Notes under the pieces: generated by a model
What the model was told of the DNA's origin: nothing
What the model saw: only the letters and a program-made list of their open reading frames with translations
The model's database searches: none
Made by a program: the position numbers and the translations under genes
Shown here: piece by piece, positions 8,297 to 16,692 of the stretch
Position numbering within the stretch: position 1 is the stretch's first letter
Layout: every line of letters begins with the position of its first letter
NCBI GenBank assembly: GCA_016929695.1
Contig: JAFGII010000071.1
Span: 1-39,255 of the forward strand
Source: Ignavibacteria bacterium
GTDB taxonomy: Bacteria > Bacteroidota > Ignavibacteria > Tepidaquicellales > Tepidaquicellaceae
Reading direction: 5' to 3'
Length of the DNA: 39,255 nucleotides

Positions 8297-9310
8297 TTAA
8301 TCTTTTATATCAACTTTATTTTCTACCCAGCTGATACGAGCGTTTCTTGTATCTTTCAGCCTGAACCTTACATTTTTGTCATTTAATGTTACTTTAAAAG
8401 CATTTGAGTTTAATGTTCTCAAGTAAAAATATTCCTTCGCTCTCCATTCTCTTTCCTGTCCTTTCTTCAGTTCCACAAGTTCTGTTTCTCTTGTGATTTT
8501 TTCATCAGTAGCCACAATAATCCTGCCATCTTCTCTTGCAACAACTTTCAGCGTAATTTTATTTTTCAAGTCTGCTTCTTCTTTTTCTTTTGCCAGTTTT
8601 AAGGAATCTATTGTCGTTTTTGAAATATTCTCATCTTCAACATCCTGCGGAGATTGTCTGACAATTTCCACATTATCCTCTGAATTAAAGAAGATTGTCT
8701 TGGCAAAATAAAATATCCCGAATCCGATTAATAATATCACAACAAATATACCGGCATATTTCAGATATTTAATATTATCACTGAATGATTTTGAAAAGTG
8801 AGGTTTTTTATCGGTATCCTGCTCCGAAAAACTTTCTTTTTCAAACTGAATTTTCCGGGGCCTTGAATACAACTGTTTGTCTTCGGGAAGTTCATATACA
8901 TCCTCTGCCTCTTCAACTTTTTCTTTATCCTCTGTTATTATCTCCGGAATTATAACGGCTTCAGGCTCTTCCTTTTCTTTTATTATATCTTCTCTTACTT
9001 CTTCAGTTACTATTTCAGGTTCTTTTTCTTCCTTATCTGCTTTGGGTTTTGATATACTCTTTTTGACTGTGTATCGTCCCGTTCTCGCTGAGTCAAAATC
9101 CTTTATTACCTGTTCGGGATTCAGATTTACACATCTGGCATATTGCTTGATAAATGCCTTTATGTAAGGTAACGGCTGAAAATTAAAATCACCGCTTTCA
9201 ATTTTTTCAAATATCGTGTAGTGTAAACGGGTTTCACTTGCCATATCCATTAAAGTCAAGCCCGCTTTTTCCCTTGCTGATTTTAAATCATTTGCGAATT
9301 TATTTAACAT
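8297..9310 (-). CDS. rodZ: RodZ-like cytoskeletal/HTH membrane protein
   Basis: The 337-residue protein has the RodZ architecture. An N-terminal Cro/C1-type helix-turn-helix domain (about 1-75, LKSAREKAGLTLMDMASETR) is followed by a long acidic, probably disordered linker (about 80-180), one membrane segment (about 184-206) and an extracytoplasmic DUF4115-like beta domain (about 250-330). RodZ links MreB to the cell-wall elongation machinery and helps set rod shape. No mreB or other shape gene is nearby, so the role rests on the domain layout. It is upstream of ligA in the same direction and divergent from the RNB nuclease gene. Some FCB proteins of this layout are annotated only as helix-turn-helix proteins. 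Confidence 0.8.
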   Translation of the reverse strand: MLNKFANDLKSAREKAGLTLMDMASETRLHYTIFEKIESGDFNFQPLPYIKAFIKQYARCVNLNPEQVIKDFDSARTGRYTVKKSISKPKADKEEKEPEIVTEEVREDIIKEKEEPEAVIIPEIITEDKEKVEEAEDVYELPEDKQLYSRPRKIQFEKESFSEQDTDKKPHFSKSFSDNIKYLKYAGIFVVILLIGFGIFYFAKTIFFNSEDNVEIVRQSPQDVEDENISKTTIDSLKLAKEKEEADLKNKITLKVVAREDGRIIVATDEKITRETELVELKKGQEREWRAKEYFYLRTLNSNAFKVTLNDKNVRFRLKDTRNARISWVENKVDIKD

Positions 9311-9539
9311 TGCTTTTGAATTATTTATTAAATTTATGATAAATTATCCATTTTTTAAAGGTTATTATTTATTTCCTTGTATTATCCGATATCATGCTTT
9401 CCTTGCATATTTTGCATTTGTATTCCGGTATTTTCAGGAAAGAACCGATTACTGCAGTAATTTATTTCCGTTAAAGTGAATTAATTAGATTAGTGATATT
9501 TAAAAATTAATATTCTATTTTTGATTATTAAGTAAAACT
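9311..9539. promoter_or_regulatory. Divergent intergenic region with a perfect 14-bp palindrome
   Basis: This gap separates the rodZ-like gene (minus) from the RNB nuclease gene (plus) and must hold promoters for both. It contains ATTACTGCAGTAAT (9448-9461), a perfect palindrome flanked by a GGAAA/TTTCC pair, which could be an operator. It also contains TATTTTTG (9516-9523), which fits the Bacteroidota -7 consensus TAnnTTTG and lies 16 bases before the nuclease start codon. No convincing -33 element was seen. Both assignments are from pattern only. Confidence 0.35.
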
Positions 9540-12356
9540 ATGATGAAAACCGATTTCCCCGACGGAGTTTTAAAAGAAGCAAATGATATATCCGTGGATA
9601 AGACTTATCTCGGAACACTGGAACAGACCGAGGGCATAACTATTGACGATGTTAACTCCAGAGATATTGATGACGGTTTTTTGTTGGAAACAGATTCTGA
9701 CGGATGGGTACTTTCGGTTTCTGTTGCCGATGCTGCATCAGTTATAAAAAAAGATTCTCCTGTTTATAATTTTGCAAAACTTGCCGTTCATACACAATAT
9801 TTACCCGATCGCAAAAAGCCGATGCTTCCCCCTGCTCTGTCTGAAAATAAGTTAAGTCTTCTTGAGAATAAATTACGACCTGCAGTTACTTTCATAATTA
9901 CAATATCTTCAAATCTTGAAATAACAGATTTAAAAATAAAAAAAACCGCTTTTAAAAACAGAAGGAAATTATCTTACCAACTGACGGACGAGATACTTGC
10001 AAGAGAAAAACCGGATAAAGAATTCGGACATCTCGCTGAATGCTATCACCTTGCTAATTTACTGCTGGAAAAAAGAAGGGAAAACGGAGCACTCGTGATA
10101 TATGATTTTATCAGGGGCATGTTCACAAATGAAGAAGGGCAAATAATAATTAATCGCAATAACAGGCTTCACATGGCGAATATTATTGTTCAGGAATTTA
10201 TGATACTTACCAATTCAACTGCCGCAGAATATTTAATAAAAAGGAACAGACAACTTGTATTAAGAAACCACACTGCAAAAAGTACTACTCCACCGCGAGA
10301 TGAAATTTACAGTCAGTATTTACTCGCGAAAACCAATCCTAATACAATTGATACTTTAAAAAAGCGAATTGAACTGTGGTTCGAAAAAGCAGAATACAGT
10401 ACAAAATTAAGAGGGCATTACGGTTTGAATTTACCCGCATATACACATTTAACATCCCCGCTGAGAAGATTCCCTGACCTTGTGAATCAGTATATTATTA
10501 ATTCTTTTATTTCGGGCAAAAGAACACCGTATTCAAAAGATAATTTAAATAAAATTGCTTTAAGGATTAACAGAAATATTCAGAAAATCAGACGCTCAAA
10601 AAGCAATCATCTGAAGGAAAAAGCCGTAAGGGAAATGCTTGATATTGCGGAAAGTCCCGAGCCGGAAACTTTTGAGTTACTTGATTCAAAAAAGTTTAGA
10701 ACAATTTTGCATCATTCCTGTATTGCCGGTAACATCGGGAGCGGATTGCTGAAAGAAACAGAAAAAAGAATATTATCAGGCAATGCAGGTCCTGAACATC
10801 TTGTTTGCCTTCTGTTTGAATTGAAAAAGGAAAATATTCATTTTAACAAATTATTTAATCTGGCATTTGAATTCTTAAAAAGCAAACCCGAATTTGCGAG
10901 AAGTATTATAAATATTGCTGAACAGAAAAAATATCTTAACGGTATTAAATCAGAAACAAAAAGATTAAACGGAGGTTTTGCGTATATTATATCAGTTATT
11001 AAAAATAATGTACAGTATTCCAGTCCGTCAGTACAAATTAAAAATTCCCGCAGAAATTCAGTTTATTCGGAAACATTCAATTTTCTCAAAAATTATTTAG
11101 AAAACAGGCTTGTCCCTCTGACAGAGATGAAACTGCACGAAAGCACAATAAAAAAATCAGATAACAAAATAAAAGACAAACAGGGAAGTGAAACCGTAAT
11201 ATCCAAAAAAGAAAAATATGCTGCAAAGGTAAATTACACGGGAAAGTTAATTGAAGTCTGTATGAAAAATAAAATGCTTTCTCTTCCGGAATTTGTTTAT
11301 AATCAGTCCGGACAACCTAACAGCCCTGTTTTTGACTGTAAATGTACAGTTAAGTCCGGTGCCGTAATATTTGAAACTGAATCAAGCGCAGGAAGAAAAT
11401 TAGCGGCAAAACATCTTGCTTCAAAAGAGATGAAAGAGAAACTCAGGAAGTATCTTGATGAATATAAAGAGAGGCAGGTAAAACAGGAAAACACGGTTTA
11501 CATAAAAGAAAAACAGTCAGATAAAGAAGTGATTAATAATTACGTCGGTATTCTGGAAAACATTTCCGTCAGATACAACAATTTTTCTTCTCCCGAATAC
11601 AACTTCACAGAAGAAATAACAGATGAGGGATACCTTCATACCTGTGATTGTAAAATCAGTTTCAATAATCATTTATACTCCGCCGGTGATACACGGAAAA
11701 GCAAAAAGAACGCAAAGCAAGCAGCCGCATATAAACTAATTAAATCTTTATCCGAAAAAAACATAATCGGAAAAAATTTAAAAGGTGAATATGAAGTATT
11801 AAAATCCGCAGGATGGAAACAGGATTTAATTCTGAACTATTCAGGTACGCTGAATAAAATCACACTAATGCACAATAATTTTTCAGAACCCGAATACGAA
11901 TTTCTAATTTCTGAAACTCAAAACAGACCGGAAATTACTTACAGATGCAGATTATTAGCGGATAACAGGGAAATAATAACCGAATATACCTCTAATAAAA
12001 AGTCCATCTCTAAACAAAAAACCGCTTTTCTTATGATAAAAAAATTACTCGAAGGATTTGCCGAAGAAATTCATAAAACTCAAAATGTTAATGAAAATAT
12101 AAATTTATATTTCAGTAAACTTAAAGAAAAGTTAAAACCCGAAAATCACAATAATTTCAGATACCTATTATTCAGATGGCTTTATCCGAAAAATCCGTTT
12201 TTCTCGTGTTTATCGCAACTTTGTTTTGATAACTCAGATATTGAAATTATTACCACGGAAAAATCAGTTGTGGAAGCGGTAAGTAAATCCGAGAAAATAC
12301 TCATCGGTTATTTAAAGGACGATGCACACAGTCAGACCGTCATTGACACGGGTTAA
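9540..12356 (+). CDS. RNase II-type (RNB) ribonuclease with three C-terminal dsRBD-like domains
   Basis: The 938-residue protein begins directly with an RNB exoribonuclease core (about 30-320). The four metal-binding aspartates of RNase II (D201, D207, D209, D210) are present as D36, D42, D44 and D45 in TIDDVNSRDIDDGF. Also present are QYLPDRKKPMLPPALSE (86-102) and the conserved LTSPLRRFPDL (304-314, Arg309). There is no cold-shock domain before it and no S1 domain after it. Instead, residues about 564-638, 665-738 and 764-838 look like three double-stranded RNA-binding domains. The first has YTGKLIEV, LPEF and AGRKLAAKHLASKEM; the second has YVGILENI, SPEYNF and KSKKNAKQAAAYKLIKSL; the third has YSGTLNKI and EPEYEF. 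The region 375-530 is helical and of unknown fold. It is probably an active 3'-5' exonuclease directed to structured RNA. The dsRBD assignments are by eye. Confidence 0.85.
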   Translation: MMKTDFPDGVLKEANDISVDKTYLGTLEQTEGITIDDVNSRDIDDGFLLETDSDGWVLSVSVADAASVIKKDSPVYNFAKLAVHTQYLPDRKKPMLPPALSENKLSLLENKLRPAVTFIITISSNLEITDLKIKKTAFKNRRKLSYQLTDEILAREKPDKEFGHLAECYHLANLLLEKRRENGALVIYDFIRGMFTNEEGQIIINRNNRLHMANIIVQEFMILTNSTAAEYLIKRNRQLVLRNHTAKSTTPPRDEIYSQYLLAKTNPNTIDTLKKRIELWFEKAEYSTKLRGHYGLNLPAYTHLTSPLRRFPDLVNQYIINSFISGKRTPYSKDNLNKIALRINRNIQKIRRSKSNHLKEKAVREMLDIAESPEPETFELLDSKKFRTILHHSCIAGNIGSGLLKETEKRILSGNAGPEHLVCLLFELKKENIHFNKLFNLAFEFLKSKPEFARSIINIAEQKKYLNGIKSETKRLNGGFAYIISVIKNNVQYSSPSVQIKNSRRNSVYSETFNFLKNYLENRLVPLTEMKLHESTIKKSDNKIKDKQGSETVISKKEKYAAKVNYTGKLIEVCMKNKMLSLPEFVYNQSGQPNSPVFDCKCTVKSGAVIFETESSAGRKLAAKHLASKEMKEKLRKYLDEYKERQVKQENTVYIKEKQSDKEVINNYVGILENISVRYNNFSSPEYNFTEEITDEGYLHTCDCKISFNNHLYSAGDTRKSKKNAKQAAAYKLIKSLSEKNIIGKNLKGEYEVLKSAGWKQDLILNYSGTLNKITLMHNNFSEPEYEFLISETQNRPEITYRCRLLADNREIITEYTSNKKSISKQKTAFLMIKKLLEGFAEEIHKTQNVNENINLYFSKLKEKLKPENHNNFRYLLFRWLYPKNPFFSCLSQLCFDNSDIEIITTEKSVVEAVSKSEKILIGYLKDDAHSQTVIDTG

Positions 12357-12456
12357 GTAATTTTATGAACAATCAGCAGTATATGCTATATATACTTCAT
12401 TTAATTCAATGCTTTTATTATTGAATATTCAATAAATTAAGCATATTTTTTATATT

Positions 12457-13155
12457 ATGAATCTGGATTTTATAAGAAAAAATTATGTTGATTTAAAATC
12501 TAATATAAAATTGTTGTGTCAAAAATACGGACGCGATGAGAATGAAATAAGAATTGTTGCGGTCAGCAAAACTTTTTCTCCTGAATATATAATTGAACTT
12601 CTATCTGCAGGACATACGGATTTCGGCGAAAACAGGGTCCAGGAACTGATTTCTAAAAAAGATGAAATTAAAAATAAAAAAAATATAAACTGGCATTTAG
12701 TGGGACATTTGCAAACCAATAAAGTTAAGTATATTATTGATTTCATAAAATTAATTCATTCTGTTGACAGTTATAAACTCGCTCTTGAAATTAATAATCA
12801 TGCAAACAAAATTCAAAAAGTGATTGAAGTGCTGGTTCAGGTAAATACAAGCGGAGAAAGCCAAAAATCCGGTATTGAACCCGAAGAAGCTGCAAGATTG
12901 TGTAAATCAATATCTGTTCTGGATAATATCAAACTGAGAGGGTTAATGACCATCGGAATGCTGACAGAAGACGAAAAAATTATAAGAAACAATTTCAGAT
13001 GTTTGAAAAATATATACGACGAACTTAAAACAATTTATAATAATTTTAATACACTATCAATGGGCATGACCTCAGACTATCAAATTGCAATAGAAGAAGG
13101 CTCAAATATGATTCGGGTAGGAAGTGCTCTGTTTGGGAAGAGGATTTATAATTAA
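12457..13155 (+). CDS. yggS: YggS/PLPBP-family pyridoxal phosphate homeostasis protein
   Basis: The 232-residue protein matches the YggS/YlmE fold-type III PLP-binding family. It shows the PLP lysine motif AVSKTF (Lys38), FGENRVQE, INWHLVGHLQTNKVKYI, VLVQVNTSGESQKSG, LRGLMTIG and the C-terminal LSMGMTSDYQIAIEEGSNMIRVGSALFG (quoted as the family tail around 209-228). Members have no known catalytic reaction and buffer the pool of pyridoxal 5'-phosphate in the cytoplasm. It is followed after 28 bases by divIVA, the same pairing seen in the Firmicute ylm/divIVA cell-division cluster. The family call is certain. Confidence 0.95.
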   Translation: MNLDFIRKNYVDLKSNIKLLCQKYGRDENEIRIVAVSKTFSPEYIIELLSAGHTDFGENRVQELISKKDEIKNKKNINWHLVGHLQTNKVKYIIDFIKLIHSVDSYKLALEINNHANKIQKVIEVLVQVNTSGESQKSGIEPEEAARLCKSISVLDNIKLRGLMTIGMLTEDEKIIRNNFRCLKNIYDELKTIYNNFNTLSMGMTSDYQIAIEEGSNMIRVGSALFGKRIYN

Positions 13156-13183
13156 CTGAATTAAAAAAATTAATACAATAAAA

Positions 13184-13819
13184 ATGAACTTAATACCAAA
13201 AGACATTAAAAAACGCGATTTTAAGAAATCGCTCAGAGGTTACGACGTTGATGAAGTTGATGCATTTCTCGAAACAGTCAGTTCACAATATGAAAAATTA
13301 CTTGTCGACAGCAAAAATCTCACCGAGAAAGTGAAATCTTTACTTGCAGATGTGGAAATTTACAAGGAAAATGAATCAAATTTGCAGAAAGCCATAATAC
13401 AAGCCCAAGGTATAGCGGAAGAAGTAATTCAAAACGCAAAAAAACGGTCTGAAATAATTATTAAGGAAGCAGAACTTGATGCACGAAAAGTCAGACAGGA
13501 TATTGAGGATGAAATTCTCAGTAAAAAACAGGAACTCGAGGAAATCAAACTCAGAAATGACAAAATTATCGAAGACCTGAGGGTTTATTTAAATGACAAG
13601 ATAAACGAACTTGATGAATTTGTTAAGAGCAAAAAAATATTTAAAATGGAATTATCGAAAATTGAACATCCTGAAGCTGAACTGGACCAGGAGCACGAGC
13701 AAGAATCAAAACCCGGAGTGAAAGAAGACTCTAAAAACATTAAAAAAGTCTATATTAACAATAATGACAGTTATGAAGATCAAAAGAAGTCTTTTGACGA
13801 CACATTTGAAGTAAAATAA
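13184..13819 (+). CDS. divIVA: DivIVA-domain coiled-coil protein
   Basis: The 211-residue protein opens with the DivIVA N-terminal lipid-binding domain: PKDIKKRDFKKSLRGYDVDE and then VDAFLETV (residues 5-32). A long coiled coil (about 33-150) and a charged, probably flexible tail follow. DivIVA proteins sense negative membrane curvature and recruit division, polarity or wall-synthesis proteins at poles and septa. The gene lies between yggS (28 bases upstream) and the phosphorylase (5 bases downstream), so it is probably part of one operon. The family is best studied in Gram-positives; this genome also has KDO synthesis, so its role in this diderm may differ. Confidence 0.88.
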   Translation: MNLIPKDIKKRDFKKSLRGYDVDEVDAFLETVSSQYEKLLVDSKNLTEKVKSLLADVEIYKENESNLQKAIIQAQGIAEEVIQNAKKRSEIIIKEAELDARKVRQDIEDEILSKKQELEEIKLRNDKIIEDLRVYLNDKINELDEFVKSKKIFKMELSKIEHPEAELDQEHEQESKPGVKEDSKNIKKVYINNNDSYEDQKKSFDDTFEVK

Positions 13820-13824
13820 TATTT

Positions 13825-14625
13825 ATGCCGAAACGGATTAGGGAAGCCACTGATTATATAAAGAGAAAAACAGAATGCGAATATGAGACAGGAATAATAC
13901 TCGGAACAGGACTCGGGGGAATAGTAAAGAATATCAATCTTGACCTTGCCCTGTCTTATTCCGAAATACCTGATTTTCCGCTTTCTACAGTAGAATCTCA
14001 CAACGGGAAATTATTATTCGGAAATTTGGAAGGCGTTAAACTCGTAGCTATGCAGGGCAGATTTCACTTTTACGAAGGGTATTCACATTCAGAAGTAACA
14101 TTCCCCCTGCATATTTTCAAAAATTTAGGCGTAAAATATCTGATTGTTTCAAATGCTTGCGGATGTGTAAATCCCCAGTTTAAAAAAAATGATTTAATGA
14201 TTATTACTTCACATATCAATTTACATTTTACTTCACCTTTAATAGGGTTTAGAACAAATAACTACGTCTCAACCGACAAATTCTATTCAAAGAAATTAAT
14301 CCGTATTGCCGAAAATGCAGCCTATGAACTTGGTATTGATATAAAAAAAGGCGTTTACTCCTCGGTTCAGGGTCCGAATCTTGAAACTAAAGCAGAATAT
14401 CGGTTTATAAAGAAAACAAGTGCCGATGTAGTGGGTATGTCAACAATCCCGGAAATTATTGTGGCACATAAACTCGGAATAAACTGTCTCGGTATTTCAA
14501 TTGTGACAGATGAGGGGTTCCCTGATACAGTTAAAGTAGCTAAACTCAAAGATATACTTGAGTCTGCATCAATCGCCGAACCGAAACTTACTAAACTGAT
14601 AACAGCAGTAGTCAAAAAAATATAA
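13825..14625 (+). CDS. punA: Purine nucleoside phosphorylase (PNP/MTAP family)
   Basis: The 266-residue trimeric-type phosphorylase cleaves purine nucleosides with phosphate to base and ribose-1-phosphate, for salvage. Visible motifs are the phosphate loop ILGTGLGG (25-32), GRFHFYEG (78-85), VSNACGCVNP (108-117), GPNLETKAEYR (183-193, with the base-binding Glu191) and VGMSTIPEIIVAHKLG (203-218). At the position of human PNP Asn243 it has Asp229 (SIVTDEG). Asp here is typical of MTA phosphorylases and can favour 6-amino purines, but I recall many Bacteroidota PNPs also have Asp, so the substrate is open. It is 5 bases after divIVA and 25 bases before a degenerate paralogue. Confidence 0.9.
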   Translation: MPKRIREATDYIKRKTECEYETGIILGTGLGGIVKNINLDLALSYSEIPDFPLSTVESHNGKLLFGNLEGVKLVAMQGRFHFYEGYSHSEVTFPLHIFKNLGVKYLIVSNACGCVNPQFKKNDLMIITSHINLHFTSPLIGFRTNNYVSTDKFYSKKLIRIAENAAYELGIDIKKGVYSSVQGPNLETKAEYRFIKKTSADVVGMSTIPEIIVAHKLGINCLGISIVTDEGFPDTVKVAKLKDILESASIAEPKLTKLITAVVKKI

Positions 14626-14650
14626 TAATAATTAACAATAATTTAATAAA

Positions 14651-15493
14651 ATGACTGAACAAAAGAAAAAGGTTATAATATCAAAAAAATATCTGGATAA
14701 ATTTATTCCATATAATTTTAAACCTGAAACCGCAATAATAACGAACAGCAACTATAAATTACCCTCATATCTGAAAATTCTTAAAAAAATTAATCTGAAC
14801 TCCATCCCACCCGCTATAGATATCAAGGATGATATTAAAAGGTATTTTATTTTTGCAAAGTTTCGCACAAAAAGTATTATCATTATTAACGGCAGATATC
14901 ATTTTTATGAAGGCGCAACAATGAGAGAACTCGGACATTATATTTACCTTTTAAAAGTTATTGGTATCAGGAAAATTATTTCTATTGATGAAGTTGCAAA
15001 TCTTAATCCAAGATTCAAACCGGGTGAAATTGCACTTGTATATGACCAGATTAACCTTATGGGCGATAATCCCCTGATAGGCGAAAACGATGAAACACTG
15101 GGAATCCGCTTTCCTGATATGAGTAATGCATATTCTTCTGATTTGTTCAATAAAGCATATAAAATATTCCAGAATCTTAAAATTAAAATAAATGAATCCG
15201 TATATCTCGGTTTAATTGGTCCGGAATCCGAAACTGAAGCCGAGGCAAGATTTTACAGGGAAATCGGTTCGGATATAGCAGGATATTCATTAATTCCTGA
15301 AAATATTTCAGCCGTACATTCAGGAATTAAATTCTCAGGCATATGTATGATTACAAGGGATATAATTGCGGATAAAATTGCCGAGGATAATTCTTCGGAA
15401 AAAGAAAAACAGTTTATGAAATCAAAATCTTTCAAAAAAGCAAAAGAAAAGTCGGATTTAATATTAAAAAACATTTTATCTGCAGATTTTTAA
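14651..15493 (+). CDS. Degenerate purine nucleoside phosphorylase paralogue
   Basis: The 280-residue protein is homologous along its length to the phosphorylase just upstream: NGRYHFYEGATM (80-91), ANLNPRFKPGEIALVYDQIN (116-135), NPLIG, GPESETEAEAR (190-200) and SLIPENISAVHSG. The active site has changed. The N-terminal GTGLG phosphate loop is replaced by TNSNY. The Met of VGMS is Tyr212, and the Asn/Asp that contacts the base is Arg236. Arg82, His84 and Glu198 remain. The reading frame is intact and the fold motifs are kept, so it is under selection, but it is probably not an ordinary phosphorylase. It could be a regulatory partner or use another substrate. It probably arose by tandem duplication and is likely cotranscribed with its neighbour. 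Confidence 0.8.
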   Translation: MTEQKKKVIISKKYLDKFIPYNFKPETAIITNSNYKLPSYLKILKKINLNSIPPAIDIKDDIKRYFIFAKFRTKSIIIINGRYHFYEGATMRELGHYIYLLKVIGIRKIISIDEVANLNPRFKPGEIALVYDQINLMGDNPLIGENDETLGIRFPDMSNAYSSDLFNKAYKIFQNLKIKINESVYLGLIGPESETEAEARFYREIGSDIAGYSLIPENISAVHSGIKFSGICMITRDIIADKIAEDNSSEKEKQFMKSKSFKKAKEKSDLILKNILSADF

Positions 15494-15569
15494 AATTCCG
15501 CTTATAAATGGAACTAATAATTTTTATAATAAGTTATTAATTATTAAACTATTGAAATATTAAAGCATT

Positions 15570-16691
15570 ATGAAATTAATATCAGTATTAGTTGTCGTTT
15601 TTTTACTTTTTTCACCCTGTTTTTTATTTTCACAGGATATAAAAGACCCAATTACTTTAAGAAAACTTGAATGTGATTCCATTATAATCGAAACAAGTTC
15701 CGTAATTGATGCAGATGATGCTATATCGGACCATTTAAGAGATAGATTTCCTATTCTATCGGATGAATGGCTCGGAAATATCACTTCTACCGGAAAAGTC
15801 AATATGCTGCCTCCTCCCGACAGTTTTTCTCTGTCAATCGATATAGGAAGTGTCACCTATAAAGTCCCAAAAAGTTTCCTCGTAGATACGGCAAAGATAT
15901 TGTGGGAATTAAACATACCTGAATTCCGGTCTTACCTATATCAGTTATATAATCAGGATACGATTTTTATTGATATATGGAATAATGTTGTCGGCACTGC
16001 AAAAGACAAAACTTATGAAGGATATTTTGAAGCATACAGAATAAGAAACTGGCCATCATGGAAAGACCCCGAAAAACCGGAAAGCACTCCGACTCCGCCC
16101 GGACCCAAAAATCCGCTTGGATTGTTCGTTGTTCATTATGACCGTACTTCACTGAGATATTTTCACGGAACAAATAAAAATCATCTCATTTATTCAAAGA
16201 TGAGAAATTTATCACACGGCTGTGTCAGAAATGACAATGACAATATAAAGAAGATGAAAGAATTTATAATTAAAAGAATAATAAAAAACGACAATCTTCA
16301 ATACTGGCTCAGCAGCAAGAAGACTCTTTCTTATGATTTAAAAGCAAATGACATATTTCCGGTCAGGGTAATATATAAAACATTTTCAGCATTCCGGGAT
16401 AATAATGGTCCGTATATTGAATTATATAAAGACATATACAGTTACGGAAGAACTTCAAAATACAGCAAACAAAATCAGAAAGATTTAATTGTATTAACAA
16501 ATACAGAAAATATTTTTACCGAATATAAAAAGAACATAAGAGACAACAAAATCTCTGATGAAAAACTCAAAAAAATAATTGAATATGTAATAAGCAAAGG
16601 CAAGTTATATGAGAGGTATTATGTTAAAGATATTGAATCATATATTGAACCTCAGGAGGAATTTCAGGAGGAACTCCCAAAAGAAGAATAA
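15570..16691 (+). CDS. YkuD-type L,D-transpeptidase, exported
   Basis: The 373-residue protein has a signal peptide (about residues 1-21) and a YkuD catalytic domain (about 130-235). The catalytic motif is present in full: His199 in YFHGTN, then NLSHGCVRN (213-221) with the nucleophile Cys218 and Arg220. WNNVVGTAKDKTYEGYF (137-153) is the usual first strand. Enzymes of this type cross-link peptidoglycan or attach proteins to it in the periplasm. Residues about 235-360 form an extra Lys/Tyr-rich domain I cannot name, ending in a Glu-rich tail. The gene stands alone after the phosphorylase pair (76-base gap) and converges on the lipoprotein gene, whose stop lies two bases away. Confidence 0.88.
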   Translation: MKLISVLVVVFLLFSPCFLFSQDIKDPITLRKLECDSIIIETSSVIDADDAISDHLRDRFPILSDEWLGNITSTGKVNMLPPPDSFSLSIDIGSVTYKVPKSFLVDTAKILWELNIPEFRSYLYQLYNQDTIFIDIWNNVVGTAKDKTYEGYFEAYRIRNWPSWKDPEKPESTPTPPGPKNPLGLFVVHYDRTSLRYFHGTNKNHLIYSKMRNLSHGCVRNDNDNIKKMKEFIIKRIIKNDNLQYWLSSKKTLSYDLKANDIFPVRVIYKTFSAFRDNNGPYIELYKDIYSYGRTSKYSKQNQKDLIVLTNTENIFTEYKKNIRDNKISDEKLKKIIEYVISKGKLYERYYVKDIESYIEPQEEFQEELPKEE

Positions 16692-16692
16692 A

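Noticed and set aside
8877-9167. Ser-rich plus-strand frame opposite the rodZ-like gene
   Set aside because: It is the mirror of the Glu/Lys-rich linker of the minus-strand protein and has no independent support.
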